This document shows positions 57,079 to 64,000 of a stretch of 64,000 bases of DNA, piece after piece. A program made the translations under genes and the position numbers. The DNA lies in the NCBI GenBank assembly GCA_965229645.1, contig OZ245893.1, positions 992,001 through 1,056,000 of the forward strand, given 5' to 3'. The notes beneath the pieces were generated by a model, which was given only the letters and a program-made list of their open reading frames with translations, was not told the origin of the DNA and did no database searches. How positions within the stretch are numbered: the stretch's first letter is position 1; each line of letters begins with the position of its first letter. The DNA is from CAXQZM01 sp965229645 (GTDB taxonomy: Bacteria > Pseudomonadota > Alphaproteobacteria > UBA7985).

Positions 57079-57678
57079 ATGGAAGTCATCCTTCTCGAAC
57101 GGGTCGAAAAACTCGGCATCATCGGCGACGTCGTGACCGTCAAACCTGGTTTTGCGCGAAACTACTTGCTGCCGCAGCGCAAGGCCCTGCGGGCGACCAA
57201 AGCCAACATGGCCGAGTTTGAAGCGCGGCGCGTCCAACTCGAGGCCGATAATCTGAAAGCCAAGGAAACCGCGCAGTCCGTGGCCAAACGCCTCGACGGC
57301 AAGGGCTTTATTTTGGTTCGCCAAGCCTCCGACACTGGGATCCTCTACGGTTCGGTTGCCACGCGCGACATCGCCGAGGTCGTGACCGAAGGCGGGTTCA
57401 CCATTTCCCGCAACCAAGTGGTTCTGGACCGTGCGATCAAAACCTTGGGCCTGCAAGAGTTGCAGATCAAGCTGCACCCCGAGGTGTTTGTCAGCGTGCG
57501 AATCGCCGCCGCCAAGTCGCAAGAAGAGGGCGAGGCCTATTTGCGCGGCGAGCTGGTCCTGACCTCGGCAGAAGCGGCGCAGGCTCAAGCCGTCGAGGCC
57601 AAGGCCGAAGCCGAAGCGTTGGCCGCAGAGATCGCTGCCGAAGTCGCGGCGGAAGAAGAAGCCGCCGCCGCAGCCTAG
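57079..57678 (+). CDS. rplI: 50S ribosomal protein L9
   Basis: This 199-residue protein has the N-terminal L9 signature GDVVTVKPGFARNYLLP and the long connecting helix (NMAEFEARRVQLEADN). The C-terminus carries an acidic Ala/Glu-rich tail of about 35 residues, as seen in other alphaproteobacteria. It is the last gene of the rpsF operon here. Confidence 0.97.
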   Translation: MEVILLERVEKLGIIGDVVTVKPGFARNYLLPQRKALRATKANMAEFEARRVQLEADNLKAKETAQSVAKRLDGKGFILVRQASDTGILYGSVATRDIAEVVTEGGFTISRNQVVLDRAIKTLGLQELQIKLHPEVFVSVRIAAAKSQEEGEAYLRGELVLTSAEAAQAQAVEAKAEAEALAAEIAAEVAAEEEAAAAA

Positions 57679-57759
57679 AAGATTGAGGGTCGGCGTGCGC
57701 CAACCCCTGCTCGGTTTGCGTGCGCTTTGACGTTTGCGTTTGGGCTTCAGGCTTACTAA

Positions 57760-57917
57760 TGCTGGTGGCAACTGAGAATGACTCTTATATTAGCTGTTAT
57801 AAGGGCCGCGACTGCGGCCCCCGTAGCGGCCCCGAGAATAGCGCGAAAGCGCCTCGGGGTATAAGCGAAGGCCCGTCGGAGGCGAAACGCGAAGCGTTTC
57901 TGCCGTGAGACACAAAG
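57760..57917 (-). repeat. ATACCARCGG-family MITE, partial (terminal stem-loop lost)
   Basis: The copy keeps a diverged mini-hairpin (ACTGAGAATGACTCTTAT), the GC-rich block, GCGAAAGCGCC and the GAAACGCGAAGCGTTTC palindrome with CTGCCGTGAGACACAAA, but the ATACCAACGG stem-loop is missing. It fills much of the 342-bp gap between rplI and dnaB. The remaining bases up to 58020 show no gene and must hold the dnaB promoter. Confidence 0.8.
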
Positions 57918-58020
57918 AAGTCAAGCGCCGTCCACTTATCCCCGGTCTTAACAGGCTGTGCAGAACATAGGGAATTTAGGGCGACGCGGCGGGCTGCGTT
58001 TTTTGTTTTGAGCCTTGGGT

Positions 58021-59505
58021 ATGGAAGCCATTAAGCAGCTGACAGAGAGTTTGCTCGCCCCCAACGGAGCAGACCCGCGCACGCCGCCCAAGTCAATCGA
58101 ATTGGAACAAGCCTTGCTGGGCGGCCTCATGCTGTCCAACACCCGGCTGGACGACTTGGCCGATTTCCTCAAGCCCGAGCACTTTAGCGAAGAGGCCCAT
58201 GCCAAGATATTCGACACGCTGACCAAGCTGTCGGAAACTGGGCAGGTCGATGCCCTAAAAATGCGGCCCTACTTTGAAAACGATCCCCTGCTGGCCGCCG
58301 CAGGCCACGGCCAGTATCTGGAAGATTTGCAGGCCGCTGCCCTGCCCTCTGCGCCCTTGCGCGACTACGCCCAGGCGATCTACGATCTCTATTTGCGGCG
58401 CCAGCTGATCGACACGGGCGCGGACCTGATCAACGAAGCCTTCGATCAAGACATCGACGACCCCGCCGCCAAGCAGATCGAACGCGCCGAAGCCAAGCTG
58501 TTCAATCTGGCCGAAAATGGCCTCAGCACTTCGGGGCCCGTGGCCTTGAAGGACGCGACCGCCAACGCCATCACCCTAATCGCCGATGCCGTCGCCAACC
58601 CTGGCGCCGTTTCGGGCCTGGCGACCAACTTTACCGAGCTGGATCAAACGCTCGGCGGGCTGCAAAAGTCCGACTTGCTGATCCTCGCCGCCCGCCCCGC
58701 CATGGGCAAGACCGCGCTGGCGACCAACATCGCCATGAACACTTGCCGCTATAAAAACGCGAAAGTGGCCTTCTTTTCCATGGAAATGAGCGCCGAGCAG
58801 TTGGCGACCCGCTTGCTCGCGGAAGTTTCCGGCATCTCCTCCTCAGAATTGCGCAAGGGCAACTTCGATCACCGCGACTTCTATAAGGTCCATGAAGCGG
58901 GATCGGACCTGGAACGGCAGACCTTCTTCATCGACGATACCCCAGCGCTGACCATCCCGAGCCTGCGCACCCGCGCTAGGCGATTGAAGCGCACCCACGG
59001 CGGGCTGGATCTGATCATCGTTGACTATCTGCAACTCATGCAAGGCACGGGACGCGGGACCAGCGGGGAAAACCGCGTGCAGGAAATTTCGGAAGTCTCT
59101 CGGGGCCTCAAGGCCATCGCCAAGGAACTAGACCTGCCGATCATCGCCCTATCGCAACTGTCCCGCCAGGTCGAAAGCCGCGACGACAAGCGCCCACAAC
59201 TCGCCGATTTGCGCGAATCGGGCTCGATCGAGCAAGACGCCGACGTGGTCATGTTCATCTACCGCCAAGCCTACTATGATCGTCAGCGCGAACCCCAGCA
59301 AAAATCTGGCGAGAGCGTGGACGAATATCAAAAGCGCCATCAGGAGTGGATTGAGCATATGGATACGATCAACCCCAAGGCGACCCTGATTATCGGCAAG
59401 AACCGACACGGCCCCACGCGCGATATTCCGCTCTACTTCAACGCCGCGATCACCAAGTTTTCCAACTGGCTGCGCAAAACCGACGACGAAGCCTTCCGTG
59501 ACTAG
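58021..59505 (+). CDS. dnaB: Replicative DNA helicase
   Basis: This 494-residue hexameric helicase has the N-terminal domain (SIELEQALLGGLML), linker, and RecA-like domain with Walker A ARPAMGKTAL and Walker B LIIVDYLQLMQG, followed by SQLSRQVESRDDKRPQLADLR. ATG 58021 is preferred over TTG 58015. It overlaps alr by eight bases, a gene order common in alphaproteobacteria. Confidence 0.96.
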   Translation: MEAIKQLTESLLAPNGADPRTPPKSIELEQALLGGLMLSNTRLDDLADFLKPEHFSEEAHAKIFDTLTKLSETGQVDALKMRPYFENDPLLAAAGHGQYLEDLQAAALPSAPLRDYAQAIYDLYLRRQLIDTGADLINEAFDQDIDDPAAKQIERAEAKLFNLAENGLSTSGPVALKDATANAITLIADAVANPGAVSGLATNFTELDQTLGGLQKSDLLILAARPAMGKTALATNIAMNTCRYKNAKVAFFSMEMSAEQLATRLLAEVSGISSSELRKGNFDHRDFYKVHEAGSDLERQTFFIDDTPALTIPSLRTRARRLKRTHGGLDLIIVDYLQLMQGTGRGTSGENRVQEISEVSRGLKAIAKELDLPIIALSQLSRQVESRDDKRPQLADLRESGSIEQDADVVMFIYRQAYYDRQREPQQKSGESVDEYQKRHQEWIEHMDTINPKATLIIGKNRHGPTRDIPLYFNAAITKFSNWLRKTDDEAFRD

Positions 59506-60646
59506 AACGCCCCTACCCGCCGCCAGCCCCCAGGCCCGCCAGCACGGCGATCAGGCCTGTCTTACCGTCTCCTTGCCCGCTATTCAGGAAAACTACCTGA
59601 TCCTGACCGAACGGATGAGCCAGCACCAGGCCTATGTGGCCGCGGTCGTCAAGGCCGACGCCTACGGCCTTGGCGCCGCGCGCATCGCGCCCGCCCTGTG
59701 GCACGTCGGCGCGCGCGTCTTCTTCGTCGCCACCATGGCCGAAGCCCTAGCGTTGCGGCGGGTTCTCCCCGAAGCCGCGCTGTACGTTCTAAGCGGTCTG
59801 CACCAGGCCGACCTGCCGCTCTATGCGCCCTATCGCCTGATCCCCGTTCTCAATCAGTTCAGCGAAATTGAGCTGTGGCTGGATCAGGCTGCGGTTCGGG
59901 GCCAGCGCCTGCCCGCAGCGATCCACATCGACACGGGCATGGGCCGCCTCGGCTTGGACGCCCAAGAGCTCAAATCGCTGAAGCAAGAGGCCGAACGGCT
60001 CAAGGCTTTCTCCCCACTCCTTTACATGAGCCATCTGGCCAACGCCGAGATTGGCGGGCACGAAGGCAATTTGATCCAGCTGGGCGACTTCCGCGCCGCC
60101 ATGGCGGGCTTGCCTGCGGGTCAGGCCTCGCTGGCAAATTCTTCGGGCTGTTTTTTGCCGCGCGACTATGGCCTCGACCTGGTACGCCCTGGGGCCGCGC
60201 TCTACGGCCTGAACCCGACCCCGCAGGCCGACAACCCCATGCACGCGGCGGTCGGCCTGAGCGCGCCGATCTTGCAAACCCGGACCCTGCAAGCGGGCGA
60301 TACGGTCGGCTACGGGTCCACCTGGGTCGCACGGGGCGAAACGCACGTGGCCACCCTCGGCCTTGGCTATGCCGACGGTCTATCCCGCGCCCTTGCGGGC
60401 GCTGGGCAAGTCTTTGTGGACGGCGTCCCCTGCCCGCTGGTAGGGCGGGTGTCGATGGACCTGATGACGATCAACGTCAGCCACTTGCGCGCTGACCAGC
60501 GGCGGCCTGGCACGCGCGTCGAGATCATCGGGCCGCACCAACCCGTCGATGCCCTGGCGCACGCGGCGGGCACCATCGGCTACGAAGTGCTGACCGCGTT
60601 GGGCGACCGGTTTGCCCGCACCTATGTGGAAGACCCAGCCCCATGA
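59498..60646 (+). CDS. alr: Alanine racemase
   Basis: This 382-residue PLP enzyme makes D-alanine for peptidoglycan. It has the PLP lysine in AVVKADAYGLGA, HIDTGMGRLG, SHLANAE and the C-terminal barrel with VGRVSMDLMTINV. It begins within the end of dnaB and ends four bases into the next gene, so the run dnaB-alr-mlaE-mlaF-radA is a single coupled unit. Confidence 0.95.
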   Translation: MTRTPLPAASPQARQHGDQACLTVSLPAIQENYLILTERMSQHQAYVAAVVKADAYGLGAARIAPALWHVGARVFFVATMAEALALRRVLPEAALYVLSGLHQADLPLYAPYRLIPVLNQFSEIELWLDQAAVRGQRLPAAIHIDTGMGRLGLDAQELKSLKQEAERLKAFSPLLYMSHLANAEIGGHEGNLIQLGDFRAAMAGLPAGQASLANSSGCFLPRDYGLDLVRPGAALYGLNPTPQADNPMHAAVGLSAPILQTRTLQAGDTVGYGSTWVARGETHVATLGLGYADGLSRALAGAGQVFVDGVPCPLVGRVSMDLMTINVSHLRADQRRPGTRVEIIGPHQPVDALAHAAGTIGYEVLTALGDRFARTYVEDPAP

Positions 60647-61422
60647 TCGGCCTCACCGCCCTAGGGCGTGGGACACTGGTGGCGGTGCGCGCCCTGGGTC
60701 AACTTACCCTCTTTGCCCTGCACGCCCTCGTCGGCCTTAGGCAAGTGCGCCCGCGTCTATGGGCTGGACACTTGATTGAAATCGGGTTCTTCTCCTTGCC
60801 CGTTGTCGGGCTTACGGCGGCTTTTTCTGGATTGGTCCTGATCTTGCAGTCCAACGCGGGCTTGGCCGAGCTGACCAACCAGACCTTAGCGACGCAAACC
60901 GCCCCGCGCGTGGTCTTGACGGCACTAGTTCAAGAACTGGGACCGGTTCTGGCGGGCCTCATGCTTGCGGGACGGGTCGGCGCCGCCATGGCGGCGGAAA
61001 TCGGCACCATGCGCGTTTCCGAACAAATCGACGCGCTCCATAGCCTATCGACCGACCCCATCGCCTACCTGGTCAGCCCGCGCCTGCTGGCGGCGACCCT
61101 CATGCTGCCGCTTTTGGTTTTGATCGCCAATGTGATCGGGGTCGCTGCCGCTTACGTCCTCGCGACCCAAGGCCTCGGCATGGCGGGCGCGACTTACCTG
61201 GCCGTGACTTGGCAGGCCCTGGCCTGGGGCGATGTAGGGCTTGGCCTCAGCAAAGCAGCGGTCTTCGGGTTTTTGATCGCGCTGATCTCAACCTACCAGG
61301 GCTATGGGTCGGGCGGCGGCGCGGCGGGCGTGGGCCGCGCGACCCGTCAGGCCGTTGTCCTTTCTTCCGTTGCGATCTTGGCCGCCAACTACCTTTTGAC
61401 CGCCTGGTCCTTCGCCGCATGA
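60643..61422 (+). CDS. mlaE: MlaE-family ABC transporter permease
   Basis: This 259-residue inner-membrane protein belongs to the MlaE/YrbE family of phospholipid (outer membrane asymmetry) transporters. It has several hydrophobic segments and the conserved GRVGAAMAAEIGTMRVSEQI loop. Its start overlaps alr by four bases. MlaD, MlaC and MlaB are not adjacent, as in many alphaproteobacteria with this gene order. Confidence 0.92.
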   Translation: MIGLTALGRGTLVAVRALGQLTLFALHALVGLRQVRPRLWAGHLIEIGFFSLPVVGLTAAFSGLVLILQSNAGLAELTNQTLATQTAPRVVLTALVQELGPVLAGLMLAGRVGAAMAAEIGTMRVSEQIDALHSLSTDPIAYLVSPRLLAATLMLPLLVLIANVIGVAAAYVLATQGLGMAGATYLAVTWQALAWGDVGLGLSKAAVFGFLIALISTYQGYGSGGGAAGVGRATRQAVVLSSVAILAANYLLTAWSFAA

Positions 61423-62159
61423 TTCGGTTCACCGACCTGATCAAATCCTTCGGGTCCAAAGCGGTCTTAAGGGGGCTTAACCTGCAGGTGGCGCGGGGTG
61501 AATCGCTCGTCCTGCTCGGGCGTTCGGGCGTTGGCAAATCGGTGACGCTCAAGTGCTTCCTAGGCCTCCTGCGCCCCGACAGTGGCCAAATCGAGTTGGA
61601 GGGGCAGAGCCTCCTGTCCTTGAGCCGCGCGCGGCAACGGGCCGTTCGCGACCGCGTCGGTCTCTTGTTTCAGGGCGGGGCTCTGTTCGACTCTCTGCCC
61701 GTCTGGAAAAATATCGGCTTCCGTCTAATCGAACGCCGCAACCCCGAGGTCCGCGCCACCGCCCTCGACCTGCTTGCGCAAGTTGACCTGCCCGCCAGCG
61801 TCGCCGACCTCGGCCCCGCCGAACTGTCGGGTGGCATGCAGAAGCGTGTCGGCCTAGCGCGCGCGCTGGCGGGCAACCCCGACATTTTGCTGTTCGACGA
61901 GCCAACCACGGGCCTCGACCCCATTTCGGCAGCCCAAATCAACACCCTGATCGCCAACCTGCGCCAGCAACGCGGCGCCACCAGCCTGACCATTACCCAT
62001 GATCTGGGCAGCGCACGCACCATCGCCGACCGCGTCGCCCTGCTGCACGCTGGGCGCGTGGTTTGGACGGGAACGCCCCAGGCCCTGGATACGGACGACA
62101 ATCCCTACGTGCGTCAATTCGTCGACGCCGCGCCAACGGGCCCCTTGAGCCGTGGCTAA
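61419..62159 (+). CDS. mlaF: MlaF-family ABC transporter ATP-binding protein
   Basis: This 246-residue ATPase has Walker A GRSGVGKSV, signature LSGGMQKRVGLAR and Walker B ILLFDEPTTGLDP, and pairs with the MlaE-like permease. The ATG overlaps the mlaE stop by four bases (ATGA). Its last codons overlap the start of radA by eight bases. Confidence 0.93.
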   Translation: MIRFTDLIKSFGSKAVLRGLNLQVARGESLVLLGRSGVGKSVTLKCFLGLLRPDSGQIELEGQSLLSLSRARQRAVRDRVGLLFQGGALFDSLPVWKNIGFRLIERRNPEVRATALDLLAQVDLPASVADLGPAELSGGMQKRVGLARALAGNPDILLFDEPTTGLDPISAAQINTLIANLRQQRGATSLTITHDLGSARTIADRVALLHAGRVVWTGTPQALDTDDNPYVRQFVDAAPTGPLSRG

Positions 62160-63528
62160 GAGCGCTACCCACTATGTCTGTCAATCGTGCGGCAGCGTCG
62201 CCGCGCGCTGGTCGGGGCGCTGCGAAAGCTGCGGGACTTGGAATTCCCTCGCCGAAGAAACCGCCCCAACCAGCGCCCCAGGGGGCCTGAAGGGCAAGGC
62301 GCGCGGCAAGGCCCTCGCGCTGACGCAGCTGTTCGCTGACCTGAAGCCGATTGCGCGCCGCGCCACGGGCGACGACGAGCTCGACCGCGTAACGGGCGGC
62401 GGGCTAGTGCCCGGATCGGCGATTTTGATCGGCGGCGACCCTGGCATCGGCAAATCGACCTTGCTGCTGCAAACCCTCGCCAACTTGGCGCGCGCGGGCC
62501 GCCGCGTCGCCTATATCAGCGGTGAGGAATCGGTGGCCCAGGTCCAACTGCGCGCCGCGCGCATGGGCCATTCCACAGCTCCCGTCGATCTGGCCGCCGC
62601 CACCTCGGTGCGCCATATCTTAGCAACCTTTGACACGGCCGATGCGCCCGACGTGCTGGTCATCGACTCGATCCAGACCCTCTATCTCGACAATTTGGAC
62701 AGCCCGCCAGGCACGGTCGGGCAAGTTCGCGGTGCTAGCCAGGAATTGATTCGCCTCGCCAAGCGCCGCGGGCTCGTCCTGCTGCTGGTCGGGCATGTGA
62801 CCAAGGACGGCAGCATCGCTGGGCCCAAGGTTGTCGAACATATGGTGGACGCGGTTTTGCATTTTGAGGGCGACCGAAACCATCAGTACCGCCTGCTTCG
62901 GGCGCGCAAGAATCGCTTTGGTCCTGCCGATGAAATCGGCGTCTATGAGATGGTGCAGGCGGGCCTCAACCCAGTGAGCAACCCCAGCGCCCTGTTCCTG
63001 TCGGATCGGGACGCATCGGTCCCTGGCACCGCAACGTTTGCGGGCATGGAGGGCACCCGCCCCCTCCTCGTCGAGTTGCAGGCCCTGGTGTCGCCGACGC
63101 CGCTCGCCACGCCGCGCCGGTCCGTTGTCGGTTGGGATTCGCAGCGGCTGGCCATGATCCTGGCCGTGCTCGATGCCCGCTGTGGTCTGCAAATCGGCGG
63201 CAAAGACGTCTACCTGAACGTCGTCGGGGGCTTGCGCATCAGCGAGCCCGCCGCCGACCTAGCCGTCGCCGCCGCCATCCTGTCCTCCCTCTCGGGCACC
63301 CCCGTCCCCGACAAGCAGGTTCTCTTCGGCGAAATTGGCCTGAGCGGCGAAGTTCGCTCCGTCGCTAGCGCCCCCGCCCGGCTGCGCGAGGCGGCCAAAC
63401 TTGGGTTTGACAGCGCCCTCAGCGGCCCCCTCTCGGGCGACGTGGAAGGCCAAGAGAGCCTTCGACACACATCCCTAAGCCACATTCAAGACCTGCTGAT
63501 CCCGTTTGCGCTCACTTCGGAAAACTAA
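62152..63528 (+). CDS. radA: DNA repair protein RadA
   Basis: This 458-residue RecA-like branch-migration protein has the N-terminal zinc finger CQSC...CESC, Walker A GGDPGIGKST, the RadA-specific KNRFG motif, and a C-terminal Lon-like domain (GGLRISEPAADLAVAAAILS). It starts with GTG at 62152 inside the end of mlaF. It is convergent with the DUF2794 gene, overlapping it by four bases. Confidence 0.96.
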   Translation: MAKSATHYVCQSCGSVAARWSGRCESCGTWNSLAEETAPTSAPGGLKGKARGKALALTQLFADLKPIARRATGDDELDRVTGGGLVPGSAILIGGDPGIGKSTLLLQTLANLARAGRRVAYISGEESVAQVQLRAARMGHSTAPVDLAAATSVRHILATFDTADAPDVLVIDSIQTLYLDNLDSPPGTVGQVRGASQELIRLAKRRGLVLLLVGHVTKDGSIAGPKVVEHMVDAVLHFEGDRNHQYRLLRARKNRFGPADEIGVYEMVQAGLNPVSNPSALFLSDRDASVPGTATFAGMEGTRPLLVELQALVSPTPLATPRRSVVGWDSQRLAMILAVLDARCGLQIGGKDVYLNVVGGLRISEPAADLAVAAAILSSLSGTPVPDKQVLFGEIGLSGEVRSVASAPARLREAAKLGFDSALSGPLSGDVEGQESLRHTSLSHIQDLLIPFALTSEN

Positions 63529-63890
63529 AAACGCCCCGCGGCGGCGTTGATTGCGCGACGAAGCCCCGCCAAATCGTCGGCGCGCGCCAGGCGACGCGGG
63601 CTCGCGTAGAGGACATACTCCTGGCCCTTCCCGCCAGGCCGCAGGCGTTTTGCAACGGTGAGCACAGGGGCCTCGTGGGCATGGCGAAAGACCGAGAACA
63701 GCGCCTGACCCGGTAAGAAATCCACCGCGTAGTCGCGCCAAATCCCGCGGGCGACCTGCGTCGAATAGAGGGCCAAAAGACTGGAAAATTCCTGCCGCTC
63801 AAAAAACAGCACCCGAGCATGCCGTCGCCCCACCTTGGGCGTCGGCGGCACGGGCCTCGCGGGATGTGCAAACGGAATGATCGTCCCCAT
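63525..63890 (-). CDS. DUF2794 protein
   Basis: This 121-residue protein belongs to DUF2794, a family confined largely to alphaproteobacteria with no established function. Typical stretches are FFERQEFSSLLALYSTQVARG, DYAVDFLPGQALFSVFRHA, and PVLTVAKR. The ATG at 63890 (MGTIIPFAHPARP) is preferred over the longer frame. The region 63891-64000 upstream shows no gene and should hold its promoter. Confidence 0.88.
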   Translation of the reverse strand: MGTIIPFAHPARPVPPTPKVGRRHARVLFFERQEFSSLLALYSTQVARGIWRDYAVDFLPGQALFSVFRHAHEAPVLTVAKRLRPGGKGQEYVLYASPRRLARADDLAGLRRAINAAAGRF

Positions 63891-64000
63891 AGAATCTGCT
63901 CTTAACGGATTCTCGCCAGATTCGAACACCCCATGCAGGGAAGGTTCGCGCCTTTGGTACCATGCAGTCAGGCCCCCTTGGAATGATCACACTCTAAGGG

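Noticed and set aside
1..64000. CRISPR arrays, rRNA genes, prophage or integrase genes
   Set aside because: No regularly spaced direct repeats, rRNA segments, integrases or phage structural genes were seen.

Overview
The window is about 64 kb of chromosome from a GC-rich alphaproteobacterium. This is suggested by the gene orders tRNA-Trp/secE/nusG/rplK/rplA, rdgB/hemW/rsmI/yraN/gshB and rpsF/rpsR/rplI ... dnaB/alr/mlaE/mlaF/radA, the DUF2794 and DUF1640 proteins, and an aglEFGAK alpha-glucoside system. Several genes for methylated or quaternary amines (a non-pyrrolysine MttB homologue, a DUF1989-GcvT fusion, a dimethylglycine/sarcosine dehydrogenase-like protein, a betaine-type ABC transporter and a Rieske oxygenase operon) fit a marine or host-associated heterotroph. 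The species cannot be named from the sequence.

Layout. 1-4462: a sugar or amino-sugar operon (Gfo/Idh/MocA dehydrogenase, SIS isomerase, ROK kinase, GatZ/KbaZ-like protein). 4765-5463: cutC. 5446-6816: an IS630 element inside a repeat. 6833-12945: the S-adenosylmethionine cycle block (ahcY, metK and a DMGDH-like enzyme), divergent from an ArsR-methyltransferase fusion. 13263-26950: amine or betaine catabolism and uptake, ending in a five-gene Rieske/SDR/ALDH/SDR/carnitine-dehydrogenase-like operon. 27286-31092: an accessory zone with DUF1640, a complete ISAs1 element with a 10-bp target duplication, a HEPN-like protein, a DCC protein and several nested miniature elements. 31093-37525: aglE-F-G-A-K. 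37579-46800: housekeeping genes (unknown gene, esterase, gluQ, gshB, yraN, rsmI, hemW, rdgB, aspartate aminotransferase, DMT exporter, moaA). 46937-50304: rplA, rplK, nusG, secE, tRNA-Trp and galE. 50389-56140: a PemK-like toxin, an MFS transporter, rhlE, an XRE regulator split by a second IS630 element, and an IS5-type element. 56424-63890: rpsF-rpsR-rplI, dnaB-alr-mlaE-mlaF-radA and a DUF2794 gene.

The most distinctive feature is a family of hairpin-rich repeats of about 195-296 bp with ends ATACCARCGG, of which seven copies or fragments plus the IS630-linked copy lie in the window. Both ends of the family resemble the two ends of the IS630 element at 5489-6661, so the family is probably a non-autonomous (MITE) derivative of that element. 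Copies supply a stop codon to the GatZ-like gene, sit between aglE and aglF, and end 5 to 19 bp before three start codons. One copy carries a second 118-bp miniature element with its own 5-bp duplication. A separate 163-bp ISAs1-derived miniature element with a perfect 10-bp duplication lies next to it.

The tetranucleotide CCGG is also strikingly rare for such GC-rich DNA: two were seen by eye in the first 2.3 kb, against roughly 20 expected. All functions were assigned by reading the sequence; no database search was run.
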